Assembly: GCA_963828505.1 (NCBI GenBank)
Contig: CAWHFM010000021.1
Span: forward strand, 186,001 to 250,000
From: Bog-473 sp963828505
GTDB taxonomy: Bacteria > Actinomycetota > Acidimicrobiia > Acidimicrobiales > RAAP-2
DNA length: 64,000 nucleotides
Direction of reading: 5' to 3'
Every line of letters starts with the position of its first letter. The first letter of the stretch is position 1. Position numbers and translations under genes: made by a program. This document shows positions 9,362 through 18,376 of the stretch, one piece after another. A model generated the notes under the pieces. It did no database searches. It saw only the letters and a program-made list of their open reading frames with translations, and was not told the origin of the DNA.

Positions 9362-10735
9362 TCATAGCCGTGCCATCTGCGCCTGCATCGGCTGCAACGG
9401 CGGCGGCATTTTGGCGATCTTCATTCGAAGGGTTTTGAAGGCCGAGTCGAAGATGGTCGAGAAGCTCGGGAAGGGCTGGATGACGTCGCTCAACACCTCC
9501 AACGGAACGCGGGCGCGTATGGCGAGCGTCGCCTGCTGGAGCCACTCGCCAGCCTCGGGTCCGAGGGCATAAGCGCCGGTCAATCGGGCGCCGTCGCTGA
9601 GCAGGGTCAAGAATCCGTTCGAGTGGGCGTACTGGTGGCTGTACGTCGCGGTCTTGGACACGTCGGTCAGGAGCGTTGTGCTGCTATAGGGTGCCTCCGC
9701 GGCACCGACGGCGGCCGCCTGTGGATCGGTGTACGTGACGCGCGGTACAGCTTCGTAGTTCGTCGGGTGTGTCTCTCCGGCGATGTTCGCCGCCACAACG
9801 TCGCCCTCGTACTCGCCGACGTGTGTCAGGGGCCAGATCCCGTTGACATCCCCGATGGCCCAAATGTTGTCGCCGGCACGCAGATACTCGTCCACCACGA
9901 CGCCGTGTGGGTTTGCCTCGATACCCACCGTCTCGAGCCCGATCCCTTCGACACGGGGACGGCGGCCGGTCGCCACGAGCAGTCGGTCTCCTTGTACCGA
10001 GGTCCCGTCCGAGAGTCTCAGGACGTAGTCGTCGCCGTCGCGCGAGGCCTCCGCGGCCTGGACTCCGAGGTGCAACTCGATCCCGTCCCGTCGCAGTGCC
10101 TCGGTCAGAGCCACGCCGAGGGGGACCGGCTCTCGTGGGATCAGCCGATCGGCGCCCTCGACGAGCACGGCCTGACCGCCCAGCCGCCGTACCACCTGTG
10201 CGATCTCGACACCGGCCGCACCACCGCCGAGCACGATGAGGCGGCTGGGAACCGTCTTCATGGCCGTCGCTTCGCGCGTGCCCCATACGCCGACCAGGCC
10301 GTCGAGCCCCGGAATGGGTGGCACGAAAGGTGCCGCGCCAGTCGCTACGACGACATGCTCCGCCGTGTGGCGCGTGCCGTCCACGTCGACCACGCCGGGC
10401 CCGGCGAGCCGGCCCAGGCCCCGGACCAGCGCGATGCCCCGATCCGCCAGCCATTTCTCCTGCCCCGCATCCGAATAGCCGGACACCATGTAGTCCCGCC
10501 AGTCCAGCGCCGCCTGCACGTTCACCTCGGCGCTGGCGCCGACGTCGCGGGCGCCCTGGACCGCCTCCCCCGGACGCAAGAGGGACTTGGACGGGATGCA
10601 CGCCCAATAGGAGCACTCGCCGCCGACCAGCTCCCGCTCGACCACGGCGACCCGAAGCCCACGCGCCGCGATGGCCCCGGCGCAGTGCTCGCCGGGCGCA
10701 CCGCCGCCCAGCACGATCACGTCGAAATCGCTCAT
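9362..10735 (-). CDS. Pyridine nucleotide-disulfide oxidoreductase (mercuric reductase/dihydrolipoamide dehydrogenase-like)
   Basis: The FAD enzyme has 457 residues. The N-terminal FAD motif is VIVLGGGAPGEHCAGAIA. The redox disulfide lies in GGECSYWACIPSKSLLR with the usual C-x4-C spacing. The NAD(P)H-binding motif is LIVLGGGAAGVEIAQVVRR and the second FAD motif is IWAIGDVNG. A C-terminal dimerisation domain follows, but the His-Pro catalytic pair typical of lipoamide dehydrogenase is not seen, so the substrate is probably a different disulfide or metal. Its start overlaps the stop of the upstream VOC gene by 4 bases (ATGA), showing translational coupling. Confidence 0.88.
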   Translation of the reverse strand: MSDFDVIVLGGGAPGEHCAGAIAARGLRVAVVERELVGGECSYWACIPSKSLLRPGEAVQGARDVGASAEVNVQAALDWRDYMVSGYSDAGQEKWLADRGIALVRGLGRLAGPGVVDVDGTRHTAEHVVVATGAAPFVPPIPGLDGLVGVWGTREATAMKTVPSRLIVLGGGAAGVEIAQVVRRLGGQAVLVEGADRLIPREPVPLGVALTEALRRDGIELHLGVQAAEASRDGDDYVLRLSDGTSVQGDRLLVATGRRPRVEGIGLETVGIEANPHGVVVDEYLRAGDNIWAIGDVNGIWPLTHVGEYEGDVVAANIAGETHPTNYEAVPRVTYTDPQAAAVGAAEAPYSSTTLLTDVSKTATYSHQYAHSNGFLTLLSDGARLTGAYALGPEAGEWLQQATLAIRARVPLEVLSDVIQPFPSFSTIFDSAFKTLRMKIAKMPPPLQPMQAQMARL

Positions 10736-11409
10736 ACAGGAAGCTCCTGGCCGCTCTGTTCGCGCATCATGTACTCGGCGTACCAGTCGGGCCAGTCCGA
10801 GTCGGCCCGGCCGATGCGCTTCTCGTGCTCGGCGTGGGCCGACTCGGCGCGGTGCAATGCCACAGCCAGGTCACCGCCGGAGTCGAACGAGGTGGTGGTC
10901 CGATCGAGGCGGCCCGGGAGGCGATGGGTCACCTCTTGGAGCAGCCAGTTGTTGCCGTCGGGGTCTTCGAACGTGGCAAAGGAGTTGTAGCTCTTGTGAT
11001 CCGGATCCGGCCCGTTGACCCGATGAGCCGTCCCCCCAGGGTCGAGTTGCGCTCCGGGCGCTCCAGAATGGAACACCCCACCGACCGTGGCCCCCCGCGT
11101 GACGAGTTCGTCGCGCCCGGCTTCGATGTCAGACACGATCAGGTACAGGCCATGGGCAGATCCGGGTGGCGCCCCCGTGATGGGGGTGCCGAACTGCACT
11201 GAACACTGCGATCCCGATGGCGTGAATTGCACGACCCGGAAGCCGTTGTCGAAGGAGAGGTCGGCGTCGAGCCTCCAGCCGAGGCCGGCGTAGAACGCCT
11301 TGGAGCGATCGACGTCGGCCACGGGGATGACGACCGCCTCCAGCTTGAGATCGGCCGGTTCGCTGCTCGGCGATCCGCCGGGTGTCCTCTGTCCATCGAC
11401 GGTGCTCAT
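10732..11409 (-). CDS. VOC family protein (glyoxalase fold)
   Basis: The protein has about 225 residues. A VOC domain spans LKLEAVVIPVADVDRSKAFY to FATFEDPDGNNWLLQEVTHR. It is followed by a helical tail of about 60 residues rich in charged residues (HAEHEKRIGRADSDWPDWYAE) that is common in stand-alone actinobacterial VOC proteins. I chose the ATG at 11409 because GAGGAGAG lies at the right distance upstream; an in-frame start at 11475 is less likely. It is first in the run that continues through the flavin oxidoreductase. No regulator sits beside it, and 11410-11746 shows no convincing gene. Confidence 0.85.
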   Translation of the reverse strand: MSTVDGQRTPGGSPSSEPADLKLEAVVIPVADVDRSKAFYAGLGWRLDADLSFDNGFRVVQFTPSGSQCSVQFGTPITGAPPGSAHGLYLIVSDIEAGRDELVTRGATVGGVFHSGAPGAQLDPGGTAHRVNGPDPDHKSYNSFATFEDPDGNNWLLQEVTHRLPGRLDRTTTSFDSGGDLAVALHRAESAHAEHEKRIGRADSDWPDWYAEYMMREQSGQELPV

Positions 11410-11746
11410 CCGTCTCTCCTCTGTCTGGTCCCGAAGGATTGTCGCACCCAGGCGAACGCTTTGCACGTGAAACATCCCTCACACCCGGGGTTCGACGTCG
11501 TTCGGGCGCACGAGGGTCGAATGGCGATGCACGGATGCACGTCTCAGCCCTTCCGCCCCGCCCGCGAGCAGCTCGAGTTCATATGGTCGAGAACGCGAGC
11601 GAAGGACGGGCGCTCCGGCCCCCGCAGAGTCAGCGTTGATACCGATGCTCTTGCCTTCGGTGTACCGGATGGCTCCTCCAATGTCTCCACGTGGAATTGA
11701 TTCGGGTCTCCGGGATCCAGAGATCCCACGGGAGTCCAGCAGATCT

Positions 11747-13636
11747 TCAAGTCGGTTGCGCCTGTCGCTCGCTCTCAGAAATTGCCCAGGCCGCGTTGAC
11801 GAGCCCAATATGGCTGAACGCCTGCGGGAAGTTGCCAAGGAGCTCCCCGCTGACTGGATCGACCTCCTCGGCCAGCAGGCCGACCTCATTGACGAAGGCG
11901 GCGGCACGCTCGAAAACGGCCCGGGCCCGAACCGGCTGGCCTCCCTGGGCCAGGGCCTGGGCCAGCCAGAAGGTGCACAAAAGGAAGGCGCCCTCCTCAC
12001 CCTCGAGGCCGTCGTGGGACCGATAGCGATAGACCAACCCCCGCTGGTCGGTGAGCCGCTCCTCTGTCGCGTCGACCGTGGCCAGCACCCTCGGATCGTC
12101 CGCCGGGAGAAATCCCACCAGGGGCACCATAAGGCTGGAGGCGTCAAGCTCGTCCGAGCCAAAGGACTGGGAGAAGGCCTTGGCGCGGTCACTCCAGCCC
12201 TTGGTCACGATCGCCTCACGGATCTGGTCCCGCGTCTGCGTCCATGACCCGATTCGAGAGGAGGCGTTGAGACGGTCGGCCAGAATCACCGCTCGATCGA
12301 GGGCCACCCAGCACATCAGCTTCGAATACAAGAAATCACGCGGCTCCCCCCGGATCTCCCAGATTCCTTGGTCCTTCTCCTGCCACCGGCGGGCGGCGGT
12401 GTCGGCCAGCTGCACGAGGAACTTTCGCGTGGCTGGTGCCAGGTCGTTGGGCGTATCCCACTTGCCCGAGTCGGACAGTGGCCCGACCCGGTGGGTGTCG
12501 TCGAACAGGTGGTCAGACATGCGGTACACCGCGTTGAGCAACTCGCCGTAGACGTCCAGCTGGCGTTGTTTCCAGGCCGCGTTGCCCACCCGGACCGGCG
12601 CCGAGTGCCGCCAGCCCTCCAGCTGCGGCAGCTCCCGCTCGGTCAGGTCCCGTTCACCGCCGATGCCGAACATGATCTGCAACGCACCGCCCCGGTCGAG
12701 TGAGCCGGCCGCGGACGAGGAGACGTAATCGAAGAACTGGTTGGCTTCGTCGGGACAAGCCGCCACCCAAAGGGCCTGGATCGTGAAGGAAGCGTCCCGG
12801 ACCCAGGCATAGCGGTAGTCCCAGTTCCGGGAGCCGCCCACCACCTCGGGCAACGACGTGGTCGCCGCCGCGCAAATGGCGCCGGTGGGTGCAAAGGAGA
12901 GTGACTGGAGCACCCGGCCGCTGTGGTGCACCATGTCTCGCCACGGACCCACGTAGGCCTGGTGGAGCTCAGACCACGACACCCACCCCGCCACGGTGTC
13001 TTCGAGCCGGGCGCGTATTTCCGACGGGCTCCAGACCCTGGCCGAACTGCCCACAGTCTGGTTCCCGTGATGCAGGGCGAAGGCCATGCTTTCGCCTTGG
13101 GCAAGCTGGAACCGGCCCGAGGCCGCGGCGCGGTCCTGGTCGAGCGTCAGGGCCACGGACGTCGACAGCACCAGCCCGTCAGTGCTCCCCGACTCGGTCA
13201 TTCCACCGTCGACCGCGTCGAGCGATACATGTTTCAACCCGTAATCGGGGCGCGGGACGTACTCCAGGGACAAGTCCACCCGTCCCTCCGTACACGTGGC
13301 GCGCCGCAAGAGAACGTGAGGCGCTCCTTTGCCGAGCTCGTGTCCCCGGTTGCCAGGACCCATGGCAAGCGCGTCGGTGATCGTGACCGAACCGGTCGGT
13401 GTGTGCTGCGTGGTCTCCAACACCATGGTGCGGTCCAGGTAGCGCCTGCTCACTTCCATCGCATTAGTAGCCCCGAAGAACCAGTGCCCGGCCTTCTCGT
13501 CGAGGAGGCGACCGAAGGTCGAGGGGCTGTCGAACCGTGGGAAACAGAGCCAGTCGATCGACCCGCCCCGACTGACCAGCGCAGCGCTGTGCCGATCCGA
13601 CAGGAGCGCGTAGTCAGCTATGGGGGTCGTGGTCAC
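11747..13636 (-). CDS. GH15 family glucoamylase/trehalase-like glycoside hydrolase
   Basis: The protein has 629 residues. The N-terminal beta domain begins PIADYALLSDRHSAALVSRGGSIDWLCFPRFDSPSTFGRLL, diagnostic of the bacterial GH15 family that includes mycobacterial-type trehalases. The (alpha/alpha)6 domain has GGSRNWDYRYAWVRDASF, QGIWEIRGEPRDFLYSK with the likely general acid, and LLAEEVDPVSGELLGNFPQAFSHIGL with the likely general base. There is no signal peptide, so it acts in the cytosol. It is complete and stands alone. Activity could be on trehalose, starch or maltosyl substrates; sequence alone does not decide. Confidence 0.92.
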   Translation of the reverse strand: MTTTPIADYALLSDRHSAALVSRGGSIDWLCFPRFDSPSTFGRLLDEKAGHWFFGATNAMEVSRRYLDRTMVLETTQHTPTGSVTITDALAMGPGNRGHELGKGAPHVLLRRATCTEGRVDLSLEYVPRPDYGLKHVSLDAVDGGMTESGSTDGLVLSTSVALTLDQDRAAASGRFQLAQGESMAFALHHGNQTVGSSARVWSPSEIRARLEDTVAGWVSWSELHQAYVGPWRDMVHHSGRVLQSLSFAPTGAICAAATTSLPEVVGGSRNWDYRYAWVRDASFTIQALWVAACPDEANQFFDYVSSSAAGSLDRGGALQIMFGIGGERDLTERELPQLEGWRHSAPVRVGNAAWKQRQLDVYGELLNAVYRMSDHLFDDTHRVGPLSDSGKWDTPNDLAPATRKFLVQLADTAARRWQEKDQGIWEIRGEPRDFLYSKLMCWVALDRAVILADRLNASSRIGSWTQTRDQIREAIVTKGWSDRAKAFSQSFGSDELDASSLMVPLVGFLPADDPRVLATVDATEERLTDQRGLVYRYRSHDGLEGEEGAFLLCTFWLAQALAQGGQPVRARAVFERAAAFVNEVGLLAEEVDPVSGELLGNFPQAFSHIGLVNAAWAISESERQAQPT

Positions 13637-13786
13637 GTGAACTCCTTCGCTCGTGGATGCGCAAGATCCGATCTGGCAGCGCCGATGGGTATCAGATCAG
13701 ATCCGCCCAACTGCGAGTGGAGATCGGCTATCGGACTGGCATACACAGCGAACCTAGCCCGGACGCCTTGGACGGGGTAGCGGGTT

Positions 13787-13809
13787 GGCGGTTCAAATCT
13801 TCGACCGCC
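13787..13809. repeat. Inverted repeat GGCGGT-N11-ACCGCC
   Basis: A 6-bp perfect hairpin lies in the 260-base gap between the GH15 gene and the hydrolase fragment. The surrounding sequence is otherwise without genes. It could be a regulatory or terminator structure, or a chance pairing in GC-rich DNA. Confidence 0.25.
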
Positions 13810-13896
13810 GGAACGAAGGTGCGTCTTCCCCGAAAGTGCCATTGTTAGGGGACGCTTCTAAACTCACTCTGGATCCCGGACAAGGCGCCCTGGCTG

Positions 13897-14257
13897 CTAT
13901 CCGCCCTTGCCGCCGGCAGATAGAAGGAACTTCCGGGTCAGGCGCGCGACCATGGCGGGCTGCTCGTCGAGTGCGAGATGACCGGCATCGAGAACGTGCA
14001 CGTCCGCGGTCGGCACGTGTCGCCGGTATGCCTCGCCTTCTTCGACCTGGAACGACGGGTCGAAACGACCCCACAGCACGAGGAGCGGCGGCTGGTGGCG
14101 GCGAAGCCATTCCTGCCATGCGGGATAGCTCCCGACGTTGGTCCGGTAGTCATAGAACAAGTCCATCTGGGTGTCGCCCTGGCCCGGACGGCTCAGGAAC
14201 GCGAACGCGTCGGTCCAGAGGTCTGGGTCGTACAGCGGCACGTTCGAGGTCCCAGGT
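13897..14257 (-). pseudogene. Alpha/beta hydrolase, C-terminal fragment
   Basis: About 120 residues of an alpha/beta hydrolase remain: DLFYDYRTNVGSYPAWQEWL, then PPLLVLWGRFDPSFQ with the acid-bearing strand, and HVLDAGHLALDEQP with the catalytic His. The nucleophile half is missing. The homology stops at about 14257, where sequence of an integrase tail begins on the opposite strand, so the gene was cut at a recombination junction. Confidence 0.75.
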
Positions 14258-14460
14258 GCCGCTGGCGGGTGGCATCGGGCTCGACCGCAAATTCGAGTCC
14301 ATCTGCGAGCGCTGTGGCTTCTTCGAGACTGGCCCACAGTTCCTGACCGTCTTGCGACGCCAACGAGATGACGCCGTCGGCGACGGTGAAGAGGACAGGG
14401 CTCAGCTCCTCGAAGGCTTCATCGACGACATCGACGACATCGAACGCCGGGGCGTGAATG
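14258..14460 (+). pseudogene. Tyrosine-recombinase-type integrase, C-terminal remnant
   Basis: The frame reads GGIGLDRKFESICERCGFFE then GPQFLTVLRRQRDDA. A Cys-x2-Cys motif near the end followed by a paired-charge helix is the usual tail of actinobacterial Tn554-like or phage-type integrases. No catalytic region is present. It abuts the hydrolase fragment head-on. About 120 bases of unassigned sequence separate it from the MarR gene. Confidence 0.55.
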
Positions 14461-14577
14461 TGGTTCCATGTCCTTCAGCCCAGGTCCTGTGGATCACCGG
14501 TGTAATTCGCGCACTTCTAGGACGGCCTGCCTGAAACGACAGGGACGTCTATGCGCGCGTCTGGCGGTTCCCTTGGG

Positions 14578-15039
14578 TCACCGCAGTCGACGAGCGCCGG
14601 AAGATGCTGAAGCTTCGGCCAGCGAATCGACGCAAGACGAGAGCGCGCTTGCAAGTCTCGATCTCGCCGGGTTGGAGAGCTTGCGGAGCATCTGCTCCTC
14701 CACAGTGTTGACTGAATTGGCAGCAGAATTCAGAGTGCGCCGACCAGCCTCAGTTAGTTCAGCTTGGAGGACGCGTTGGTGCTGCGGATGAGGACGCCTC
14801 ACAACGAACTGGAGTCGCTCCAGTTCTTGCAGCACGGCGTGCATGCTCTGTGGCGTGACGAATGCCCGACGAGCGAGGTCGGCATTCGAAAGCCCGGGCT
14901 CTTCGTCTAAACCAGTGAGGACGGCAAACTGGGTCACCGTGAGATCGTGAGACCCGAGAGCATCGGCCATAGCGTCGTGCAGGACCATCTGCGCCCTCTT
15001 TATCAAGTAGCCCACCCTGGCCATCGTGACCTGGTCCAC
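14578..15039 (-). CDS. MarR-family transcriptional regulator
   Basis: The protein has 153 residues with a winged helix-turn-helix: LTVTQFAVLTGLDEEPGLSNADLARRAFVTPQSMHAVLQELERLQFVVRR, then the wing (RRPHPQHQRVLQAELTEAGRR) and a dimerisation helix. It is divergent from the VOC gene at 15125. The two 17-bp palindromes in the gap would let it repress both directions. It probably senses a small toxic or aromatic compound, as MarR proteins commonly do, but the ligand is unknown. Confidence 0.9.
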   Translation of the reverse strand: MDQVTMARVGYLIKRAQMVLHDAMADALGSHDLTVTQFAVLTGLDEEPGLSNADLARRAFVTPQSMHAVLQELERLQFVVRRPHPQHQRVLQAELTEAGRRTLNSAANSVNTVEEQMLRKLSNPARSRLASALSSCVDSLAEASASSGARRLR

Positions 15040-15050
15040 GCCTACCTCAT

Positions 15051-15087
15051 TATCAGTTTACCTGATATAATCTCAGGGTACCTGATA
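15051..15087. promoter_or_regulatory. Twin 17-bp MarR-type operators
   Basis: Site 1 (15051-15067) is TATCAG-TTTAC-CTGATA, a perfect 6-bp inverted repeat. Site 2 (15071-15087) is TCTCAG-GGTAC-CTGATA with one mismatch. The centres are 20 bp apart, two helical turns, so two dimers would bind the same face. A half site TACCTGAT follows at about 15093. They lie between the divergent MarR and VOC start codons. Confidence 0.75.
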
Positions 15088-15124
15088 CACGCTACCTGAT
15101 CCCACTCACAGAAATGGACACCCA

Positions 15125-15481
15125 ATGACCGCACTCGGCCCTGACTTCATCGCTCTCCAGGTTCGCGATCTGCAGGCTTCCGCAGCCTTCTACACCGAGT
15201 ACCTTGGCCTCGCTCGTGCGCAGGTGAGTCCTGACCACGCCGTGGTATTCGCCACGGAGCCCATCGCGTTCGCCGTGCGGGAGCCACTCGTCGATCTTGA
15301 GGCTGTCGAGCACCTCGGGTGGGGTGTGGCAATCTGGCTGAAGGCGGACGATCCGCAGGGTCTGCACGATGCAATGGTTCTTGCTGGAGTCCCGATCCTG
15401 GTCGCACCTTTCGATGGACCTTTCGGTCTCACCTTCACCTTCGCCGATCCCGACGGCTACGCCGTGACTATTCATGGCTGA
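15125..15481 (+). CDS. VOC family protein (small glyoxalase-like)
   Basis: The single-domain VOC protein has 118 residues: FIALQVRDLQASAAFYTEYLGL at the start and FTFADPDGYAVTIHG at the end. It lies 85 bases from the divergent MarR gene and its stop overlaps the start of the AlkA-like gene by 8 bases, so the two are co-translated. Small VOC proteins in this setting often act in resistance to, or turnover of, the ligand sensed by the neighbouring regulator. The specific substrate is unknown. Confidence 0.87.
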   Translation: MTALGPDFIALQVRDLQASAAFYTEYLGLARAQVSPDHAVVFATEPIAFAVREPLVDLEAVEHLGWGVAIWLKADDPQGLHDAMVLAGVPILVAPFDGPFGLTFTFADPDGYAVTIHG

Positions 15482-16424
15482 GATGACTCCCGCCATCAGC
15501 TTTACCTTCTTCCCGAAGGGGCCGTATTCGTTGGCGGCATCGATTCGGTTCCTCGAGGGATTCGCTCCGGCCGCCCACGACAGCGAGTCAGCCGCGAACT
15601 TGGAGATGGCCTTCTGCGTCGACGGCTACTGGGAACCAGTGGCAGTGCGCGTCCACGAGGGAACCGGTACGGTTCACGGCACGGTTTACGGGGGCGACAC
15701 GCTTGCCCCAGCGGTAATCGCGGCGGCAATCGAGCAGGTCGAGCGGATCCTCTCGCTCGACATCGACGGTCGAGGCTTTCCGGACATCGCTCATCACGAC
15801 CTAGTAGTCGCCCAACTCCAGTCGAGGTATCCCGGCCTCCGCCCCGTATGCTTCTGGTCGCCCTACGAAGCGGCAGCCTGGTCGGTGATCGGACAGCGAA
15901 TCCGAATCGTGCAGGCAGCCGCAATCAAGGGTCGCATCACCGCCGAACACGGTGAGACCATCGACGTTGACGATCGAATGGTCCGTGCCTTCCCGAACCC
16001 GGCCAAGCTGGCCCAGCTGTCCGCGATCAATGGGCTGAGCGAGACCAAGCTCCAGCGCCTTCGAGGTATCGCCGAGGCCGCTCTCGGTGGGACCCTTGGC
16101 GCCGCCCGGCTGAGGTCACTCCCTCGTTCCTTAGCCCTCGAGGAGTTGATCGCCATTCCCGGAATCGGCCCGTTCTCGGCCGAACTGATTCTTCTCCGCG
16201 GCGCAGGTGATCCGGACTTCACGCCCACCGCCGAGCCGCGTCTCGCTCGAGCGATGGCGATCGCCTACGACCTGAAGTCACCACCCAGCTCCGCCGACAT
16301 CGCCGAAATCAGCGAGGTCTGGAAGCCCTACCGCACGTGGGTCGCGCTCCTCCTCCGCACCATGCTCGAAGAGGAGACCCACGAAATTGCAGGACAAGCC
16401 ATTACCAGAACGCCAGGACTGTGA
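15474..16424 (+). CDS. AlkA-like DNA-3-methyladenine glycosylase (HhH-GPD family)
   Basis: The protein has 316 residues. An N-terminal AlkA-type beta domain precedes the helix-hairpin-helix region: WSPYEAAAWSVIGQRI, then the HhH motif IPGIGPFSAELILLRGAGDP. In AlkA the catalytic Asp follows the HhH by about 15-20 residues; here that stretch reads PTAEPRLARA, with Glu where Asp is expected. It would remove alkylated bases from DNA if active. The 8-base overlap with the VOC gene and the shared MarR operators suggest joint induction, linking detoxification to repair of alkylation damage. Confidence 0.82.
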   Translation: MAEMTPAISFTFFPKGPYSLAASIRFLEGFAPAAHDSESAANLEMAFCVDGYWEPVAVRVHEGTGTVHGTVYGGDTLAPAVIAAAIEQVERILSLDIDGRGFPDIAHHDLVVAQLQSRYPGLRPVCFWSPYEAAAWSVIGQRIRIVQAAAIKGRITAEHGETIDVDDRMVRAFPNPAKLAQLSAINGLSETKLQRLRGIAEAALGGTLGAARLRSLPRSLALEELIAIPGIGPFSAELILLRGAGDPDFTPTAEPRLARAMAIAYDLKSPPSSADIAEISEVWKPYRTWVALLLRTMLEEETHEIAGQAITRTPGL

Positions 16425-16774
16425 CCCCGTGCGATCCCTACAGGAAGGCTGGGCTCAAGTCGAACCTGCTTCCCGGGTGTCCCACCAGCGATCATCGATC
16501 GAGGTCCACTCTGCCAGCAGCAGGCCAGCGTCGGAGGGGTGCCCCTGCGGCCTGTTAGGTGGGACACTGTCTGGCGACAGAGTCGGCACCTGCTGTTGGC
16601 GCACACGGCTTCAGCTTCCTAGTGCAAGCCGACACGAAGGGGTTCGAACATCAGCCTTTTCCTCCATTGGGAAGAGCCAATGGAGTACACCGTCTGAGAC
16701 AAAATAACCCCGTCCAACGGTTCAAGCCACAGGTGTCCGTGGCCATGAAAAAGTCCCCGGTTATGGCCAGCTGA

Positions 16775-16820
16775 TGTCCCCGCTGGTGGCCACGAGATGT
16801 CCCCGCTGGTGGCCACGAGA
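16775..16820. repeat. Two perfect tandem 23-bp IS21 terminal repeats
   Basis: The unit TGTCCCCGCTGGTGGCCACG followed by AGA occurs twice back to back, with a partial third copy (AGTCCCC) after it and a degenerate one before it (AAGTCCCCGGTTATGGCCAG). IS21 elements carry such multiple terminal repeats as transposase-binding sites. Confidence 0.85.
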
Positions 16821-16918
16821 AGTCCCCACCCCTCACTGAAGCATCCACCAACGAGGCCCCCTGGCCGGTGACGGTGGCGGTGCTAACCGAACCGCCGCAC
16901 CGACCAAGGGACGTCTCA

Positions 16919-18376
16919 ATGAAATCAGTGAGGGAACACATGGACATGCACGCCGCCTATCGCGAGGTAGGCAGCTATCGGGGCGCCGCAGAGATCTGCG
17001 GGACGACGCCCAAGACGGTGAAACGATCGGTGCTGGCCCTCCGGGCCGCCGAAAAGGGCCAGATCCCCGTCGTCGAGCACAACTACGACGCCGTGAGAGA
17101 CGTGGTAATCGAACGCGTGGCCCGGACCAAGGGGAAGATGTCGGCCAAACGGCTCCTCCCGGTGGCCAATGCCGCTGGATACGAGGGATCGGCCCGTAAC
17201 TTTCGCCGCCTGGTGGCCGAGGTCAAGGCCGAGTGGCGGAGAGAGAACCACCGGGGGCGCCGACCCGGCATCTGGACGCCGGGCGACATGGTGGTCTTCG
17301 ACTGGGGCCAGATCGGTCCGCTCTTCGTCTTCTGCGCGGTCATGGCGTGGAGCCGGGTCCGCTTCGTCTACTTCGCCGACAACTTGGGCGCGGAGTCGAC
17401 CATGACCGGGCTGGCACGCTGTTTCGAGTACCTGTGCGGAGTCCCCAAGACCGCGCTGACCGACCGTATGGGTTGCCTCAAGGGCGACACCGTGGCCGGA
17501 CTCGTCGTCCCGACGCCGGCCTACGTGCGCTTCGCTACGCACTATGGCTTCCGCCCGGACTTCTGTGAGGGTGCAGATCCAGAATCCAAGGGCCTGGCCG
17601 AGAACCTCGTCGGCTACGTGAAGTCCGACCTCATGATCCCAGCAGAGCTCAGCGTCGCCGACTTGCCCGGCGCGAACGAAAAGGGGCTGGCCTGGTGCGA
17701 CGAGGTCAACGGCGCGCTGCACTCAGAGATCTGCGCCGTCCCCGCCGAGCGGCTGGTCAAAGAGCTCGAGGTGATGGGGACGCTGCCGAGTCTGCGCGCC
17801 AGCATCGCCAAGCTCGTCGTGCGCAAGGTCGACCGCCTCAGCTGTGTGCGCTTCGGCTCGGCCCGCTACTCGGTGCCCAACGTCTACATCGGGCGCCAGG
17901 TCGAGATCGTGGCCCAAGACGGGCGGGCCCGAGTCGTCTTCTTGGGCGAGATCATCGCCACCCACGACCTCGTCGCCCCTGGTGAGACGTCCATTCTCGA
18001 CGAGCACTATGGCGGGCCCCGTCCGCTGCCGACGCGTGCGGTGCGCCCCAAGACCGCCGCCGAAAAGGCGTTCTGCGCCCTCGGGCCGGCGGCCGAGGCC
18101 TTCATCAAGGGAGCGGCCGCCAACGGGATCACCTCACTCAAAGGTGACCTCGACGAGCTGGCCCAGCTCGAGGCGGCCCACGGCAACGACGTCGTGCTCG
18201 CCGCCCTCGAACGCGCCACCTCGTTCGGGCGCTTCCGCGCCCACGACGTGCGCTCGATCATCGCGGCGGGGACCGGCCTCCCACGTCCGGCCGCTTCGGG
18301 CGAGGCCCTCATCGTCGAGCTCCCGCTCGTCCCGACGCGTTCGCTCAGCGACTACGCCATCGGCGAGGGCTCATGA
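16919..18376 (+). CDS. istA: IS21-family transposase IstA
   Basis: The DDE transposase has about 485 residues. The N-terminal helix-turn-helix is AYREVGSYRGAAEICGTTPKTVKR. The catalytic core has VVFDWGQIG (first Asp), ALTDRMGCLKG (second Asp) and DPESKGLAENLVGYVKSDL carrying the Glu. I took the ATG at 16919 because alignment-worthy sequence begins there; a GTG start at 16868 is possible. The stop overlaps istB by 4 bases, as usual for IS21. Confidence 0.92.
   Translation: MKSVREHMDMHAAYREVGSYRGAAEICGTTPKTVKRSVLALRAAEKGQIPVVEHNYDAVRDVVIERVARTKGKMSAKRLLPVANAAGYEGSARNFRRLVAEVKAEWRRENHRGRRPGIWTPGDMVVFDWGQIGPLFVFCAVMAWSRVRFVYFADNLGAESTMTGLARCFEYLCGVPKTALTDRMGCLKGDTVAGLVVPTPAYVRFATHYGFRPDFCEGADPESKGLAENLVGYVKSDLMIPAELSVADLPGANEKGLAWCDEVNGALHSEICAVPAERLVKELEVMGTLPSLRASIAKLVVRKVDRLSCVRFGSARYSVPNVYIGRQVEIVAQDGRARVVFLGEIIATHDLVAPGETSILDEHYGGPRPLPTRAVRPKTAAEKAFCALGPAAEAFIKGAAANGITSLKGDLDELAQLEAAHGNDVVLAALERATSFGRFRAHDVRSIIAAGTGLPRPAASGEALIVELPLVPTRSLSDYAIGEGS

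Noticed and set aside
9623..10990. 455-codon plus-strand open frame over the flavin oxidoreductase
   Set aside because: It is the antisense of a gene with clear FAD, NAD and disulfide motifs; no motif is seen in the plus-strand product.
16775..16830. Short CRISPR-like repeats
   Set aside because: The 23-bp units are directly adjacent without spacers and lie in the IS21 end, where transposase-binding repeats are expected.
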